Shown: positions 39,297-49,107, counted from the first letter of the stretch. The stretch is DNA of 64,000 nt from Thermostichus sp047462415 (GCF_047462415.1 NZ_JANSJE010000003.1:93166-157165), one strand, 5' to 3'. Numbers and translations are program-made. The notes: generated by a model not told the origin, from the sequence alone.

Positions 39297-40625
39297 CTAG
39301 ACCAGCCCGCGGCTGTGGAGGCGACGGTGGATCAAAGCCAGCGTATCCACCTCGCCCACGTTGCCCGGAAACAGCACCACCGGCAAGTTGGGAAAGCGGG
39401 GGTGATCCGCCGGCGTGAGCACCATGGAGACCCCTGGGTAGATCTGCCCCAGCAGCCGCACTGCCGGCAGGTTGAGGCCGAGGCTGAGGGTGTCGTTGGA
39501 GGTGATGCCGCCCTTGCTGACCAGGTAGCCAATCCCCTCCGGCAGCCCCTGCACAATGGCCATTAACAAACGAGAAACCCTCTGCCCAAAGGCCAGGCGT
39601 GCCTCTGGGGTGGCACCGTCGAACCTCACTTCTTCTCGGCTGGTGTAGACCACCGGCGTCAGGCCCTGCTCGTAGGCGCGCTGGACTTGGCTCAAGATGG
39701 CCGGCAGCAGCTCCGCTTCCCGCCCCGGTTCCAACAGGCGCTTCACCTCCACTTCAATGCCCTGGATCCCTGGCTCCTGCAACAGGCGGGCCAACTGCTG
39801 GCTGGACTTTTGCACATGGGATCCCACGATCACCACCCCTGGCCGGTCGGAGCGGACAAACTGCCCCATTTGCTCTGGCGGAACCGGCTGCGGCGGCAAC
39901 TGGGCTAGAGCCGTCAAGAGGCTGGCGGCGCTGCGAAACAAAAAGCGCTTCCCCTGCTCCAGAGCCGCCCAAACATCCTGGGCAAAACGATCCAGATCCG
40001 CTTGGGTTTCTCCATCCACCACACAGCAGACATTCCCCTCTAGACCCAAAAGCTGCTCCAGACAGCCGGCGCGGATCTGCTCCAGCGTCAATCGCACCAC
40101 CTGCTCAGCCTGGATCCGCCCCTGGGTTTTTTCCTGCACATAGTCGGGCAAATAGCTGTGGTGGTAGCCGAACACCGCATCGCGGGCAAACTCCGTTTCA
40201 TGCACGGGCACCCAGCGGCCCTCCACCCGCAGGTAGTGGACGCTGTCGCGGGTGATGCGCCCTCCCTCAAAAAAAGCCGGCACCAGAAAATGGGCATCAA
40301 AAGGCCCCAGCTCCGCCGCCATGACATCGGTTTCCAAGGGGTAGTGCCCGCGCAGCGTCGAGTCGGAGCGGCTGACAAAGAGGGCCCGCTCCCACCCCAG
40401 CTCCCCCATGGCCTGCTTGAGGGCCCGGCAGACCGACCGTGTCACCTCGGCAGCCTTGGCCGGCGGCAGGGATCGCGTGTTGGTGAGAATGAAGCGAATT
40501 GGCGAGCCATCCTGCAGGCCCAGCTTGAGCGTTTCCGCATCCCAGCGGGTCAGCAGCAGGCAACTGTGCACGGTCTGGGATCCGGTGGGATCATCATCCA
40601 GCACGACAATGGGGGGACGAGTCAT
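39297..40625 (-). CDS. Four-carbon acid sugar kinase family protein (DUF1537)
   Basis: A 442-residue ATP-dependent kinase of the OtnK/DUF1537 family, whose characterised members phosphorylate four-carbon acid sugars. Seen are the N-terminal VVLDDDPTGSQT, the substrate loop SRSDSTLRGHYPLE, and the C-terminal nucleotide-binding ISxGGITSNDT-like motif (VSKGGITSNDTLS). No isomerase, aldolase or dehydrogenase partners of the known pathway are adjacent, so the substrate here is open. It lies 34 bases upstream of the cruP-like gene on the same strand. Confidence 0.88.
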   Translation of the reverse strand: MTRPPIVVLDDDPTGSQTVHSCLLLTRWDAETLKLGLQDGSPIRFILTNTRSLPPAKAAEVTRSVCRALKQAMGELGWERALFVSRSDSTLRGHYPLETDVMAAELGPFDAHFLVPAFFEGGRITRDSVHYLRVEGRWVPVHETEFARDAVFGYHHSYLPDYVQEKTQGRIQAEQVVRLTLEQIRAGCLEQLLGLEGNVCCVVDGETQADLDRFAQDVWAALEQGKRFLFRSAASLLTALAQLPPQPVPPEQMGQFVRSDRPGVVIVGSHVQKSSQQLARLLQEPGIQGIEVEVKRLLEPGREAELLPAILSQVQRAYEQGLTPVVYTSREEVRFDGATPEARLAFGQRVSRLLMAIVQGLPEGIGYLVSKGGITSNDTLSLGLNLPAVRLLGQIYPGVSMVLTPADHPRFPNLPVVLFPGNVGEVDTLALIHRRLHSRGLV

Positions 40626-40880
40626 CGGAGTATCTCAATCCAGAACGACAGCATAGCCCCAAGCCTCCAGGCGGAGACAACCTCGCAACACCCCACCCGC
40701 TTGCACCCCCTCCTTATCATCCTCTCCCAAATTGGCCGCTCCCTCGATCCCCATCCTGTTTTTTCTCTTGATTCGAGAGAAGTTTGCCATGATTGAGATC
40801 TACCGGTGCAATCGACTGGCTTCGGGGGCCGCCAACAGTGGCAGCCACTCCCTCCCACCTACATCCATGGGGAAAAAGCC

Positions 40881-41522
40881 ATGGGGCAAGCTGAGCTGCA
40901 ACTTCAGATCAAGCGGATTCAGCAGGACGTGCTGCGCATGGGGGCGCTGGTGGAAAAATCGGTGGTCTTGGCCCAGCAGGCCCTGTTTGAACAGAACTTG
41001 GCCGCTGCCGAACAGGCCATCTCCCAAGACAAGCAAATTGACCGTTTTTATCGTCAAATCGAGAAAGATTGTATTAGCTTGATCGCCTTGCGCTCGCCGG
41101 TGGCACAAGATCTGCGCTGGATCAGCGCCCTGATGCAACTGGTGCGGGATCTGGAGCGGATTGGCGACTACGCCAAAGACTTGGCCGAAGTGGCCTTGCG
41201 CTTGGCTTTCTACCCGCCGCCGCCGGAGCTGAGGCACATTCGCGTGATGATGCAGCGCTGCCAGAAAATGCTCAGCCATAGCCTGGCGGCCCTGACGGAG
41301 TTGGATGCCGAGCTGGGCCGACAACTGAAGCGGGAAGACGACGCCGTTGATGAAGACTACACCAACCTTTACAATACGTTGGCGCAACAGTCGGACATCA
41401 GGGGATCGATCGAGCCTATCCTGTTGATGTTGCTGGCGATCCGCTACCTAGAACGTCTGGCCGACCACAGCACCAACATCGGTCAGCGGGTGGCTTTTAT
41501 CGTCACCGGCCACCGAGATTAA
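40881..41522 (+). CDS. phoU: Phosphate uptake regulator PhoU
   Basis: PhoU mediates signalling between the Pst phosphate transporter and the PhoR-type kinase. The 213-residue all-helical protein has two PhoU repeats, with metal-binding acidic motifs RDLERIGDYAKDLAE in the first and RYLERLADHSTNIGQRV in the second. The ATG at 40881 gives the usual short lead; the frame runs up to 40806 without protein-like sequence. No pst genes are in the window. Confidence 0.92.
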   Translation: MGQAELQLQIKRIQQDVLRMGALVEKSVVLAQQALFEQNLAAAEQAISQDKQIDRFYRQIEKDCISLIALRSPVAQDLRWISALMQLVRDLERIGDYAKDLAEVALRLAFYPPPPELRHIRVMMQRCQKMLSHSLAALTELDAELGRQLKREDDAVDEDYTNLYNTLAQQSDIRGSIEPILLMLLAIRYLERLADHSTNIGQRVAFIVTGHRD

Positions 41523-41590
41523 CGCCAACGGGTTGAGTCTTGCCCTGTCTTAACCCCCCTTCTTCCCTCCTCCTTTCCCTGACACCCAAA

Positions 41591-43870
41591 ATGGACTTCT
41601 CTCGGATTTTTCAGCATTTTCTCTCTCAGGAACAATGGACCGACAAAGACACACTTCTTGCTCTCTTGCCATCCCCTGATCCAGAAGCGCAGGAAATGCT
41701 TGAGATTGCCCTCGATGGTCTGGTGCGGGCAGGGTTTCTCGAACGCACAGGGGATCCGCCTCGCTATCGGCGTAGGCCGGATGAATCCCTGGTGGTGGGG
41801 CGCTTGCGCTGTTCCAGCAAGGGCTTTTGCTTCGCCATCCGGGATGAGCCGGGGGCGGAGGATGTGTACATCCACGGCAGCAACCTCAGCGGCGCTTGGA
41901 ACGGCGACCAAGTGATAGCCCGGATCACCAAAGAGGGCAATCGCCGCCGCAGCCCGGAGGGAGAGGTGGTGGCCGTCATGGAGCGGGCCAACCCTACACT
42001 GGTGGGCCGCCTCAAACAGACGGAACAGGACTTTCGGGTGGTGCCTTTGGATGACCGGCTGCTGTTCGAGCTGGCCTTGACGGAGGGATCCCCTGCCGAG
42101 CTGGCGGAAGGTCGGGTGGCCTATGTGGAAGTGGAGCGCTATCCGCTGGGAGATTTGCCCCCCGTGGGCACGATTCGCAAGATCTTGGGCGACGGCCCGG
42201 AGGCCTCCATCGATGCAGATCTGGTTTGTTGCAAGTACGACCTGCCGCAGGAGTTTCCCCCGGCGGTGCTAGAAGCCGCGGCCGCCCTGCCCAAAAAGCT
42301 GAGCCGCTCCGACCAAAAGGGCCGTCGCGATCTGCGCGATTGGTTTTGCATCACTTTAGAACCCTTGGATCTGCAGCACCCCCACGGCCTCGAGCCCAAC
42401 GTGGCCGTCTCCCTGCAGCGGCAGGAAGAGGACAACTGGCTGCTGGGGATCCACATTGCCGACGTGGCCCACTGGCTGGATCCTGAGCATCCTCTGGAGC
42501 AAGAAGCTCAGCAGCGGACGGCCACCGTTTACCTCGACACGAGGGTGTTGCCTCTTTTTCCGCCGGAAGTGCACAGCCGCCTGGCTCTGTTGCCGCAGCA
42601 GGAGCGCTTGGCCTATTCGTTGCTGTTAACCATCGACCCAGAGGGGGTGGTACAAAGCTTCGAGATCCATCCCAGCCTGGTGCAGTCGCGGGCTCACCTC
42701 TCCTATGGCCAGGTGCAGGCCCTCTTGGCCACCGCTGCGGATCTGGGCCCTGAGGAGGAGGTGCCAGAATTGATGGCCCTGCTGCAAAACCTGCTCCGCC
42801 TCAGCCAAATCCTGCGGGTCAAACGTCACCAAGCGGGCGGCTTTGACCTGCCCCTGTTGGATTTGCTCACCCCCCACTCCGCTGACGAGAGCGGCTACGG
42901 CCCCCTTTTGATCAGCGATCGCCTCGGCGCCCACGCTCTGATGACCGAGGTGCTGCTGCTGGCCAACCAAACCTTGGGCCACCATTTGCGCCAATTGGGG
43001 ATCCCTTCCTTGGCCCGCGTGCAGTCCGCCCCCACTGCCGAGGCCCTGCAGAACTTTTTGCGCCTGGCCAACGCCATGAAGCTGGATCTGAATTTGCAGG
43101 ATCCAGAAGCCGTGACCTTGGCCGATTGGCAGCGGATCTGTGTCCGCATCACCGCCCCCGATGTGTTGGCCGCAGGGACTAGCCCAGCCTTGGTGGCCCA
43201 GTTGTTGGCCACTTTGCCCCCCGTCGAGTATTGCCTGCAGCCTCTGCAGGAGCCCCTCGGCCATTTTGGCTTGGGCCTTAAAGAACCCTACGCCACCTTT
43301 ACGGCCCCTTTACGCCGCTATGCCGATTTGCTGAATTTGCGTGCTTTGCACCTGGCCTTGAGCAAAGGACGGGATCGCCGCAGCCCGCGCTCCAAAACCG
43401 TGGTGGATCTGCACGGCCCCGGCGGCTACGGCCAGATCGACTGGCAGGTGTTGCCACCCAAGCTGCAGGAGGAATGGCAGGCCTTTCTCCAGGCGCAACT
43501 GCCCAAAATCCAGGAGGGGCACCGGATCCGGCAGCACGCAGAACGGGAGCTGATGGGCCTGAAGCGCTCTGAGTTCATGCAAAAACATCTGGGGGAGGTG
43601 TTCCCCGGCCTGATCATCGGCGTCCAGAACTACGGCTTTTTTGTGCAGGTGGATCCCATCTTGGCGGAAGGGTTGGTGCGGGTCAGCACCCTGAAAAACG
43701 ATTGGTACGAGTACCGCAGCCGCCAGCAGGCCCTGGTAGGGCGCAAGAGCCGGCGCCAGTTCCGTCTGGGGGATCGAGTGGAAGTGCAGATTAAAAACGT
43801 CGATTACTACCGCCAGCAAATTGATTTGGCAGTGATCGGCGAGGGCCGCCCCTGCGAAGAAGAGGAATAA
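41591..43870 (+). CDS. RNB-domain (RNase II/R, Zam-like) protein with altered catalytic site
   Basis: A 759-residue member of the RNase II superfamily. An N-terminal winged helix is followed by a cold-shock domain (VVGRLRCSSKGFCFAI, DVYIHGSNLSGAWNGDQV), the RNB domain (LLGIHIADVAHWL, SRLALLPQQERLAYSLLL, PLRRYADLL) and a C-terminal S1 domain (GEVFPGLIIGVQNYGFFVQV). The segment that normally carries the four metal-binding Asp residues (TID..., DxDD) reads ITLEPLDLQHPHGLEPNVAVSL near residues 252-273, so at least three appear replaced. It resembles the cyanobacterial protein named Zam. Either the activity is lost or the site has been remodelled. Confidence 0.82.
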   Translation: MDFSRIFQHFLSQEQWTDKDTLLALLPSPDPEAQEMLEIALDGLVRAGFLERTGDPPRYRRRPDESLVVGRLRCSSKGFCFAIRDEPGAEDVYIHGSNLSGAWNGDQVIARITKEGNRRRSPEGEVVAVMERANPTLVGRLKQTEQDFRVVPLDDRLLFELALTEGSPAELAEGRVAYVEVERYPLGDLPPVGTIRKILGDGPEASIDADLVCCKYDLPQEFPPAVLEAAAALPKKLSRSDQKGRRDLRDWFCITLEPLDLQHPHGLEPNVAVSLQRQEEDNWLLGIHIADVAHWLDPEHPLEQEAQQRTATVYLDTRVLPLFPPEVHSRLALLPQQERLAYSLLLTIDPEGVVQSFEIHPSLVQSRAHLSYGQVQALLATAADLGPEEEVPELMALLQNLLRLSQILRVKRHQAGGFDLPLLDLLTPHSADESGYGPLLISDRLGAHALMTEVLLLANQTLGHHLRQLGIPSLARVQSAPTAEALQNFLRLANAMKLDLNLQDPEAVTLADWQRICVRITAPDVLAAGTSPALVAQLLATLPPVEYCLQPLQEPLGHFGLGLKEPYATFTAPLRRYADLLNLRALHLALSKGRDRRSPRSKTVVDLHGPGGYGQIDWQVLPPKLQEEWQAFLQAQLPKIQEGHRIRQHAERELMGLKRSEFMQKHLGEVFPGLIIGVQNYGFFVQVDPILAEGLVRVSTLKNDWYEYRSRQQALVGRKSRRQFRLGDRVEVQIKNVDYYRQQIDLAVIGEGRPCEEEE

Positions 43871-44043
43871 GGCGGGGATCCCTCCATCGATCGAGGGCAA
43901 AGGGGGCGGTTGTTGCGAACTCTGGCGCGGCCAAAATGGGCGATACCTGAATTATCAGGATCCCTTTTCCCAAGCGGGGGCCGAGATGGCCGCTTCCCCT
44001 GCTGTCTTCCTATACACTGTAGTAAAAAACCTGCTGAACTTCT

Positions 44044-46686
44044 ATGCAGCCCACCAATCCCAACCAATTTACCGAGAAAGCCTGGAGCGCCATTGTCCAA
44101 TCCCAGGATGTAGCCCGGCGGCACCAGCAGCAGCAACTGGAAACCGAGCATTTGCTCATCTCCCTTCTCGATCAAGAAGGGGGTCTCACCCAGACCATTT
44201 TGCAGCGGGCCGGCCTCGATCCAAGGCTGGTGCGGGACAAGGTGGAAAGCTTTATCAACCAGCAGCCCAAGCTGGCGCGGGTGGATCAGCTCTACCTGGG
44301 CCGCGGCCTGGAGACCACGCTGGATCGGGCTGAAGAGTTTCGCAAAGAATACGAAGACGACTTCATTTCGGTAGAGCACTTGCTTTTGGGAGCCCTGGAC
44401 GACGAGCGGGTGGGCAAGCGGGTTTTAGCACCCCTAGGTTTAACCGTCGAGCGCCTCAAACCCGTTATCCAACAAGTGCGGGGCAAACAGCGGGTTACCG
44501 ACAAAAACCCTGAGTCCCGCTACGAGGCCCTGGAGCGCTATGGCCGCGACTTGACCAAGGCCGCCCGCGAAGGGAAGCTGGATCCGGTGATCGGGCGGGA
44601 CGACGAGATCCGCCGCGTCGTTCAGGTGCTCTCCCGCCGCACCAAAAACAACCCGGTGCTCATCGGCGAACCCGGCGTGGGGAAAACCGCCATTGTCGAA
44701 GGTCTCGCTCAACGCATCAACCGGGGAGATGTGCCGGAGTCGTTGAAAAACCGGCGCGTCATTGCCCTAGATATGGGCTCCTTGATTGCTGGCGCCAAGT
44801 ACCGCGGTGAGTTTGAAGACCGCCTCAAAGCTGTGCTCAAGGAGGTTACCGAATCGGAAGGGCAGATCATCCTCTTCATCGACGAGCTGCACACCGTGGT
44901 CGGGGCGGGGGCTGCCGAGGGGGCGATGGATGCCGGCAACCTGCTCAAGCCGATGCTGGCCCGGGGCGAATTGCGCTGCATTGGCGCCACCACCCTGGAT
45001 GAGTACCGCAAACACATCGAAAAAGACGCCGCCCTGGAGCGCCGCTTCCAGCCGGTGTATGTGGATCAGCCCTCCGTAGAAGACACCATCTCCATCCTGC
45101 GCGGCCTCAAAGAGCGCTACGAGCTGCACCACGGGGTCAAGATCAGCGACTCGGCCTTGGTGGCGGCAGCCGTTCTCTCCAACCGCTACATCTCCGAGCG
45201 CTTTTTGCCCGACAAGGCCATCGACCTGGTGGACGAAGCGGCAGCCAAGCTCAAGATGGAGATCACCTCCAAACCCGTCGAATTGGATGAAATCGACCGG
45301 CGCATCATGCAACTGCAGATGGAGGAGCTCTCCCTCAAGAAGGAAGACGACCTCGCCTCCAAAGATCGCCTGGGCAAAATCGAGCAGGAGCTGGCCAACC
45401 TGATGGAGCGACAGCGGGAGCTCAATGCTCGTTGGCAGATGGAAAAAGAGGCCATCGAGCGGCTGCAAAACCTCAAAGCCGAGCGGGATGCCGTCAAGCT
45501 GCAGATTGAACAGGCAGAACAAAAATATGACCTCAACCGCGCTGCCGAGCTCAAATACGGCAAGCTGATGGAGCTGGAGCGGCAGATCCAAGAGCAGGAG
45601 GCCCACCTGGCCAAGCTGCAGGCCAACGGTGAGCCCTTGCTGCGGGAGCAGGTGACGCCCGAAGACATTGCCGAGATCGTCTCCCGCTGGACCGGGATCC
45701 CGGTCACCAGCTTGATGGAGTCGGAAAAGCAAAAGCTGCTGCGCCTGGAAGCCCACTTGCACCAGCGGGTGGTGGGCCAGGACGAAGCGGTAGCCGCCGT
45801 AGCCGCTGCCATTCGGCGGGCCCGCGCTGGCCTTAAGGATCCCAATCGGCCCATTGGCTCCTTCCTGTTCATGGGGCCCACCGGCGTTGGCAAAACGGAA
45901 CTTGCCCGCGCCTTGGCGGAGTTCCTCTTCGACACCTCCGAGGCGATGGTGCGCATCGACATGTCCGAGTACATGGAGAAGCACTCTGTCTCCCGCTTGA
46001 TTGGGGCTCCGCCGGGCTATGTGGGCTACGAAGAAGGGGGGCAGCTCTCGGAAGCGGTGCGGCGCCGTCCCTACTCGGTGGTGCTCTTTGACGAGGTGGA
46101 GAAAGCTCACCCCGATGTCTTCAACATCCTGCTGCAGGTGCTGGACGATGGCCGCATCACCGACTCCCAGGGGCGGACGGTGGACTTCAAGAACACCATC
46201 ATCATCATGACCAGCAACATCGGCAGCGAGCTGATTCTGGAAATCGGGGGCGATGAGAGCCGCTACGAGGAGATGAAAACTCAGGTGCTGGCCATGCTGC
46301 GGCACCACTTCCGGCCGGAGTTCCTCAACCGCGTGGATGAACTCATCATCTTCCACGCCCTCACCAAAGCGCAGATTCGCCAGATCGTCAGCCTGCAGAT
46401 GCGGCGGGTGGAGCAGTTGCTGGCGGATCAGCAGATTGAGATTGTCCTCACCGAAGAGGCCAAGGACTACCTGGCCGAGCTGGGCTACGACCCCGTGTTT
46501 GGAGCTCGCCCGCTGAAGCGGGTGATCCAGCGGGAGATCGAAAACCCCATCGCCACCAAGCTGCTGGAAAACGAGTTCCTGCCCGGCGACCGCATCCTGG
46601 TGGATGTGGCCAACGAACGGCTGGTCTTCCGCAAGATTGGCTCTCAGCCCAGCCAAGAGCCGCCTGCTGCCGTAGCCGTCAGCTAA
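44044..46686 (+). CDS. clpB: ClpB disaggregase
   Basis: A Hsp100 AAA+ chaperone that works with DnaK to dissolve protein aggregates. In 880 residues it shows the N-domain (EHLLISLLDQEGG), first Walker A GEPGVGKTA and Walker B ILFIDELHT, the coiled-coil middle domain (about residues 410-520) that distinguishes ClpB from ClpA and ClpC, then second Walker A GPTGVGKTE and VVLFDEVEKAHPDVF. A TATACA-like -10 element lies about 30 bases before the start; I saw no CIRCE operator. Confidence 0.97.
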   Translation: MQPTNPNQFTEKAWSAIVQSQDVARRHQQQQLETEHLLISLLDQEGGLTQTILQRAGLDPRLVRDKVESFINQQPKLARVDQLYLGRGLETTLDRAEEFRKEYEDDFISVEHLLLGALDDERVGKRVLAPLGLTVERLKPVIQQVRGKQRVTDKNPESRYEALERYGRDLTKAAREGKLDPVIGRDDEIRRVVQVLSRRTKNNPVLIGEPGVGKTAIVEGLAQRINRGDVPESLKNRRVIALDMGSLIAGAKYRGEFEDRLKAVLKEVTESEGQIILFIDELHTVVGAGAAEGAMDAGNLLKPMLARGELRCIGATTLDEYRKHIEKDAALERRFQPVYVDQPSVEDTISILRGLKERYELHHGVKISDSALVAAAVLSNRYISERFLPDKAIDLVDEAAAKLKMEITSKPVELDEIDRRIMQLQMEELSLKKEDDLASKDRLGKIEQELANLMERQRELNARWQMEKEAIERLQNLKAERDAVKLQIEQAEQKYDLNRAAELKYGKLMELERQIQEQEAHLAKLQANGEPLLREQVTPEDIAEIVSRWTGIPVTSLMESEKQKLLRLEAHLHQRVVGQDEAVAAVAAAIRRARAGLKDPNRPIGSFLFMGPTGVGKTELARALAEFLFDTSEAMVRIDMSEYMEKHSVSRLIGAPPGYVGYEEGGQLSEAVRRRPYSVVLFDEVEKAHPDVFNILLQVLDDGRITDSQGRTVDFKNTIIIMTSNIGSELILEIGGDESRYEEMKTQVLAMLRHHFRPEFLNRVDELIIFHALTKAQIRQIVSLQMRRVEQLLADQQIEIVLTEEAKDYLAELGYDPVFGARPLKRVIQREIENPIATKLLENEFLPGDRILVDVANERLVFRKIGSQPSQEPPAAVAVS

Positions 46687-46691
46687 GTCGG

Positions 46692-47093
46692 TTAGAGGCT
46701 AATTACCTGGTCAGGTGGGTTGTCTTTTAGGGCCGCGTAGAGGTCGGGAAAGCAGCCCACCTGCACGCCTTTGACCACATTCTTGGGAACACAATAGCCC
46801 GGCTCCTTGCGCCCCTGGCCCTTTGAGTCGCACCACTTGGGTTCCCCTTCCGCCAGGTTGCGCTCCAGGGCGCACAGGTCACACATCATCAGCAAAATCT
46901 TTTGCGCTTCGGCAATCTTGGCCAGGCGCTCGCCAATGGGATCCCCCTGCCGCAAGACAAAGCAGTTGTCGTCAAAAAAGAACATGCCCACCACTTCCAC
47001 GCCGTGTACCCCCGCTTCTAGCTGCGGCAGGATCATCTGGCCCAGCTTGTAGGTGCCGCCGCGAGGAGTGATGAAGACGTAGGCAACTTTCAT
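46692..47093 (-). CDS. DsrE-like cysteine-rich protein (SaoD-like)
   Basis: A 133-residue protein with a DsrE/Rossmann-like start (MKVAYVFITPRGGTYKLGQMILPQLEAG) and VEVVGMFFFDDNCFVL. Cysteines occur in a CDLCA motif, in KWCDSKG, GYCVPKN and GCFPDLY. The pattern resembles sulfur-carrier or persulfide-handling DsrE relatives, and SaoD-type proteins in particular, but I am not certain. AAGGAG lies seven bases before the ATG at 47093. It is convergent with clpB, with only five bases between the stops. Confidence 0.6.
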   Translation of the reverse strand: MKVAYVFITPRGGTYKLGQMILPQLEAGVHGVEVVGMFFFDDNCFVLRQGDPIGERLAKIAEAQKILLMMCDLCALERNLAEGEPKWCDSKGQGRKEPGYCVPKNVVKGVQVGCFPDLYAALKDNPPDQVISL

Positions 47094-47200
47094 GGCCGCT
47101 CCTTAGGTGTTTTCCAACTTGATTATCATCGATTATCGCTTTCAAAGTAGCACAGCTTACTGAAAGGGCGTAAGACACTCCCCAAGCATTCCTCGCCACT

Positions 47201-47268
47201 ATCCTCACCCCCAGCCCCTCTCCCAGCCCTCACCCCCAGCCCCTCTCCCAGAGGGAGAGGGGAGTTAG
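47201..47268. repeat. Dispersed GC-rich palindromic repeat, copy with tandem unit (inverse orientation)
   Basis: Two tandem copies of CCTCACCCCCAGCCCCTCTCCC are followed by AGA and GGGAGAGGGGAG, so the second copy forms a 10-bp hairpin. This is the reverse complement of the arrangement at 18021-18087. The rest of the 378-base gap (47094-47471) holds no gene I can support; just downstream of the repeat is GTTCGCGACAGCGTTGCG, itself rich in small inverted repeats. Confidence 0.88.
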
Positions 47269-47471
47269 AGCGGCGCGTTCGCGACAGCGTTGCGTAGCAA
47301 TAACGACGTAACGAACCGTTTCATTGCTATTTGAAATGACTATAAGACTATAAACTGAGATGGGATCTGGAGCTCTGCTCCTCTTGCCTAGGCAGGGAGA
47401 AGCCGAAGCAGCTCAGTGTTCAACCGCCATCTTGAAAGGTTTGAACAGGTGCAACCTCGAAGGGGATCCCC

Positions 47472-48794
47472 CTAGCGCCGAAAGGTTAGCGCCTGGCCGC
47501 GCACCGAGGGATCCACCTGACCGTTTTGAAAGGCGATCTGCCCGCCCACAATTGTGAGCAGCGGCCAGCCCACCAGTTCCCAGCCCTCAAACGGGCTCCA
47601 GCCGCATTTGGTGAGCAGCTCTTCCCGTCGCACCGGCTGAGGCGTGTGGCGATCCACCAATACCAGATCGGCATCGTAGCCCACCTGCAGCCGCCCCTTG
47701 TTGGGGATCCCGTAGAGGCGGGCCGGCGCCTCGCACATCCACTGCACCACCTGGCGCAGGGTACAGCGGCCCTGCTGGGCTGCGGTCAGCATCAGGGGCA
47801 AGGCCGTCTCCACACCGGGCATGCCAGAGGGGGAGTGGGGGTAGGGCTGGGCCTTTTCGGCCAGGGTGTGGGGGGCATGGTCGGTGGCGATGCAATCAAG
47901 GATGCCGTCGTGTAGCCCCTGCCAGAGCTGGTTCAGGTTAGCCGGATCCCGCAGCGGCGGGTTCATCTGGACGAGGGATCCCAGGCGGGCGTAGTCGGCG
48001 GTGCTGAGCAGCAGGTGCTGAGGGGTGACCTCGGCGCTAACCCAGGCGGGTTTGTGCTGGCGCAGCAGCTCCACCTCCAGGCCGGTGGAGAGGTGCAAAA
48101 TGTGCAGGCGGTGGCGGTAGCGGGTGGCCAAGTCCAAAGCCCGTTGCGAGGCAATCAGCGCGGCTTCTTCATCCTGAATCAGGGAGTGAACCGCCACATC
48201 TGTACGTCCGGCAAAGAGGGCCCGCCGGGCTTGAATCCGCGAGTGATCTTCAGCGTGGACGGCGATAACAAAATTGGGATCCGTCTCGGCAAAGATCCGC
48301 TCTAATGCCGCTTGGTCATCCACCAGCAAGGGGCCATGCATGGATCCCATGAAGATCTTGATGCCGCAAGCCCCTTGCACTGTTTGCAGCTCTTTGAGGT
48401 TATCGGCGGTGGCTCCGATGAAAAAGCCGTAGTTGACCACGCACTTGCTGGCGGCCCGGGCCAACTTGTCATCCAGCGTTGCCTGGTCGATCGTCAGCGG
48501 ATCCGTATTGGGCATCTCCAGAAAGCTGGTTACCCCACCGCGAGCGCAGGCCCAGGATCCCGTCTGTAGGTCTTCTTTGTGCTCCCGGCCCGGCTCGCGA
48601 AAGTGAACCTGGGGGTCGATCACCCCCGGCATGAGGGTATGGCCCTCCGCGTCGATAACCCTAGCCACCCTTTCTGCCGAGAGATTCTGGCCGATTTGGG
48701 CAATGCGTCCCTCCCGCACCAGCACATCTCCCAGCCAGGGATCCCCTTCCGGCACCAATAGCTCCGCATTGCGGATCAGCAGACTGTCAGACAA
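47472..48794 (-). CDS. pyrC: Dihydroorotase
   Basis: Third enzyme of pyrimidine synthesis, closing carbamoyl-aspartate to dihydroorotate. Metal ligands are seen in PGVIDPQVHFREPG (DxHxR), KIFMGS (the carboxylated Lys), AVHAEDHS, LHLSTG and ATDHAPH. It resembles the class I type. The frame opens at a GTG at 48866, but a TTG at 48794 is preceded by GGAGG four bases upstream and gives the family-typical SDSLLIRNAEL start, so I take 440 residues. The gap to the tRNA is about 218 bases. Confidence 0.93.
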   Translation of the reverse strand: MSDSLLIRNAELLVPEGDPWLGDVLVREGRIAQIGQNLSAERVARVIDAEGHTLMPGVIDPQVHFREPGREHKEDLQTGSWACARGGVTSFLEMPNTDPLTIDQATLDDKLARAASKCVVNYGFFIGATADNLKELQTVQGACGIKIFMGSMHGPLLVDDQAALERIFAETDPNFVIAVHAEDHSRIQARRALFAGRTDVAVHSLIQDEEAALIASQRALDLATRYRHRLHILHLSTGLEVELLRQHKPAWVSAEVTPQHLLLSTADYARLGSLVQMNPPLRDPANLNQLWQGLHDGILDCIATDHAPHTLAEKAQPYPHSPSGMPGVETALPLMLTAAQQGRCTLRQVVQWMCEAPARLYGIPNKGRLQVGYDADLVLVDRHTPQPVRREELLTKCGWSPFEGWELVGWPLLTIVGGQIAFQNGQVDPSVRGQALTFRR

Positions 48795-49012
48795 AGCGCC
48801 TCCAAGACAACGCCAATTTCCCAGTTGGACTATCTTAGAGAACTGGCCACCAATCCGGCACCCCACTTCCCACTTGACATCCCCCTCAGGGCTGCGGCTT
48901 GCTTCCGCGCAGCGGCGGGCAAAGGCTTAACGGCGCTTTCTGGTAATCTGGGTTGAGGGTTTAAGATCGGTAGGTGTTGCCCAGCATCCCTTACTCCATT
49001 CTCTCTTTGTCT

Positions 49013-49086
49013 GGGGCTGTAGCTCAGATGGATAGAGCAAGCGCCTCCTAAGCGCTAGGCCGGCGGTTCAAGTCCGCCCAGTCCCG
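49013..49086 (+). tRNA. tRNA-Arg (anticodon CCU)
   Basis: A complete cloverleaf: acceptor GGGGCTG/CAGTCCC with one G-U pair, D arm GCTC...GAGC, anticodon stem AGCGC/GCGCT with loop CTCCTAA (anticodon CCT), a five-base variable region, and T arm GGCGG-TTCAAGT-CCGCC. Discriminator base is G; CCA is not encoded. It reads codon AGG, which is rare in this GC-rich genome but used in the AT-rich gene at 28-29.4 kb. Confidence 0.96.
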
Positions 49087-49107
49087 TTGTGTGAAATCTT
49101 CAGAGTT

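Noticed and set aside
43873..43900. CCCTC...GAGGG palindrome after the RNB gene considered as a terminator
   Set aside because: Short stem and followed by purines, with no T tract.
43900..44043. Search for a CIRCE operator before clpB
   Set aside because: No TTAGCACTC-N9-GAGTGCTAA-like inverted repeat is present.
44767..46656. Open frame of about 630 codons antisense to clpB
   Set aside because: Shadow of clpB third-position GC; no domain or plausible start.
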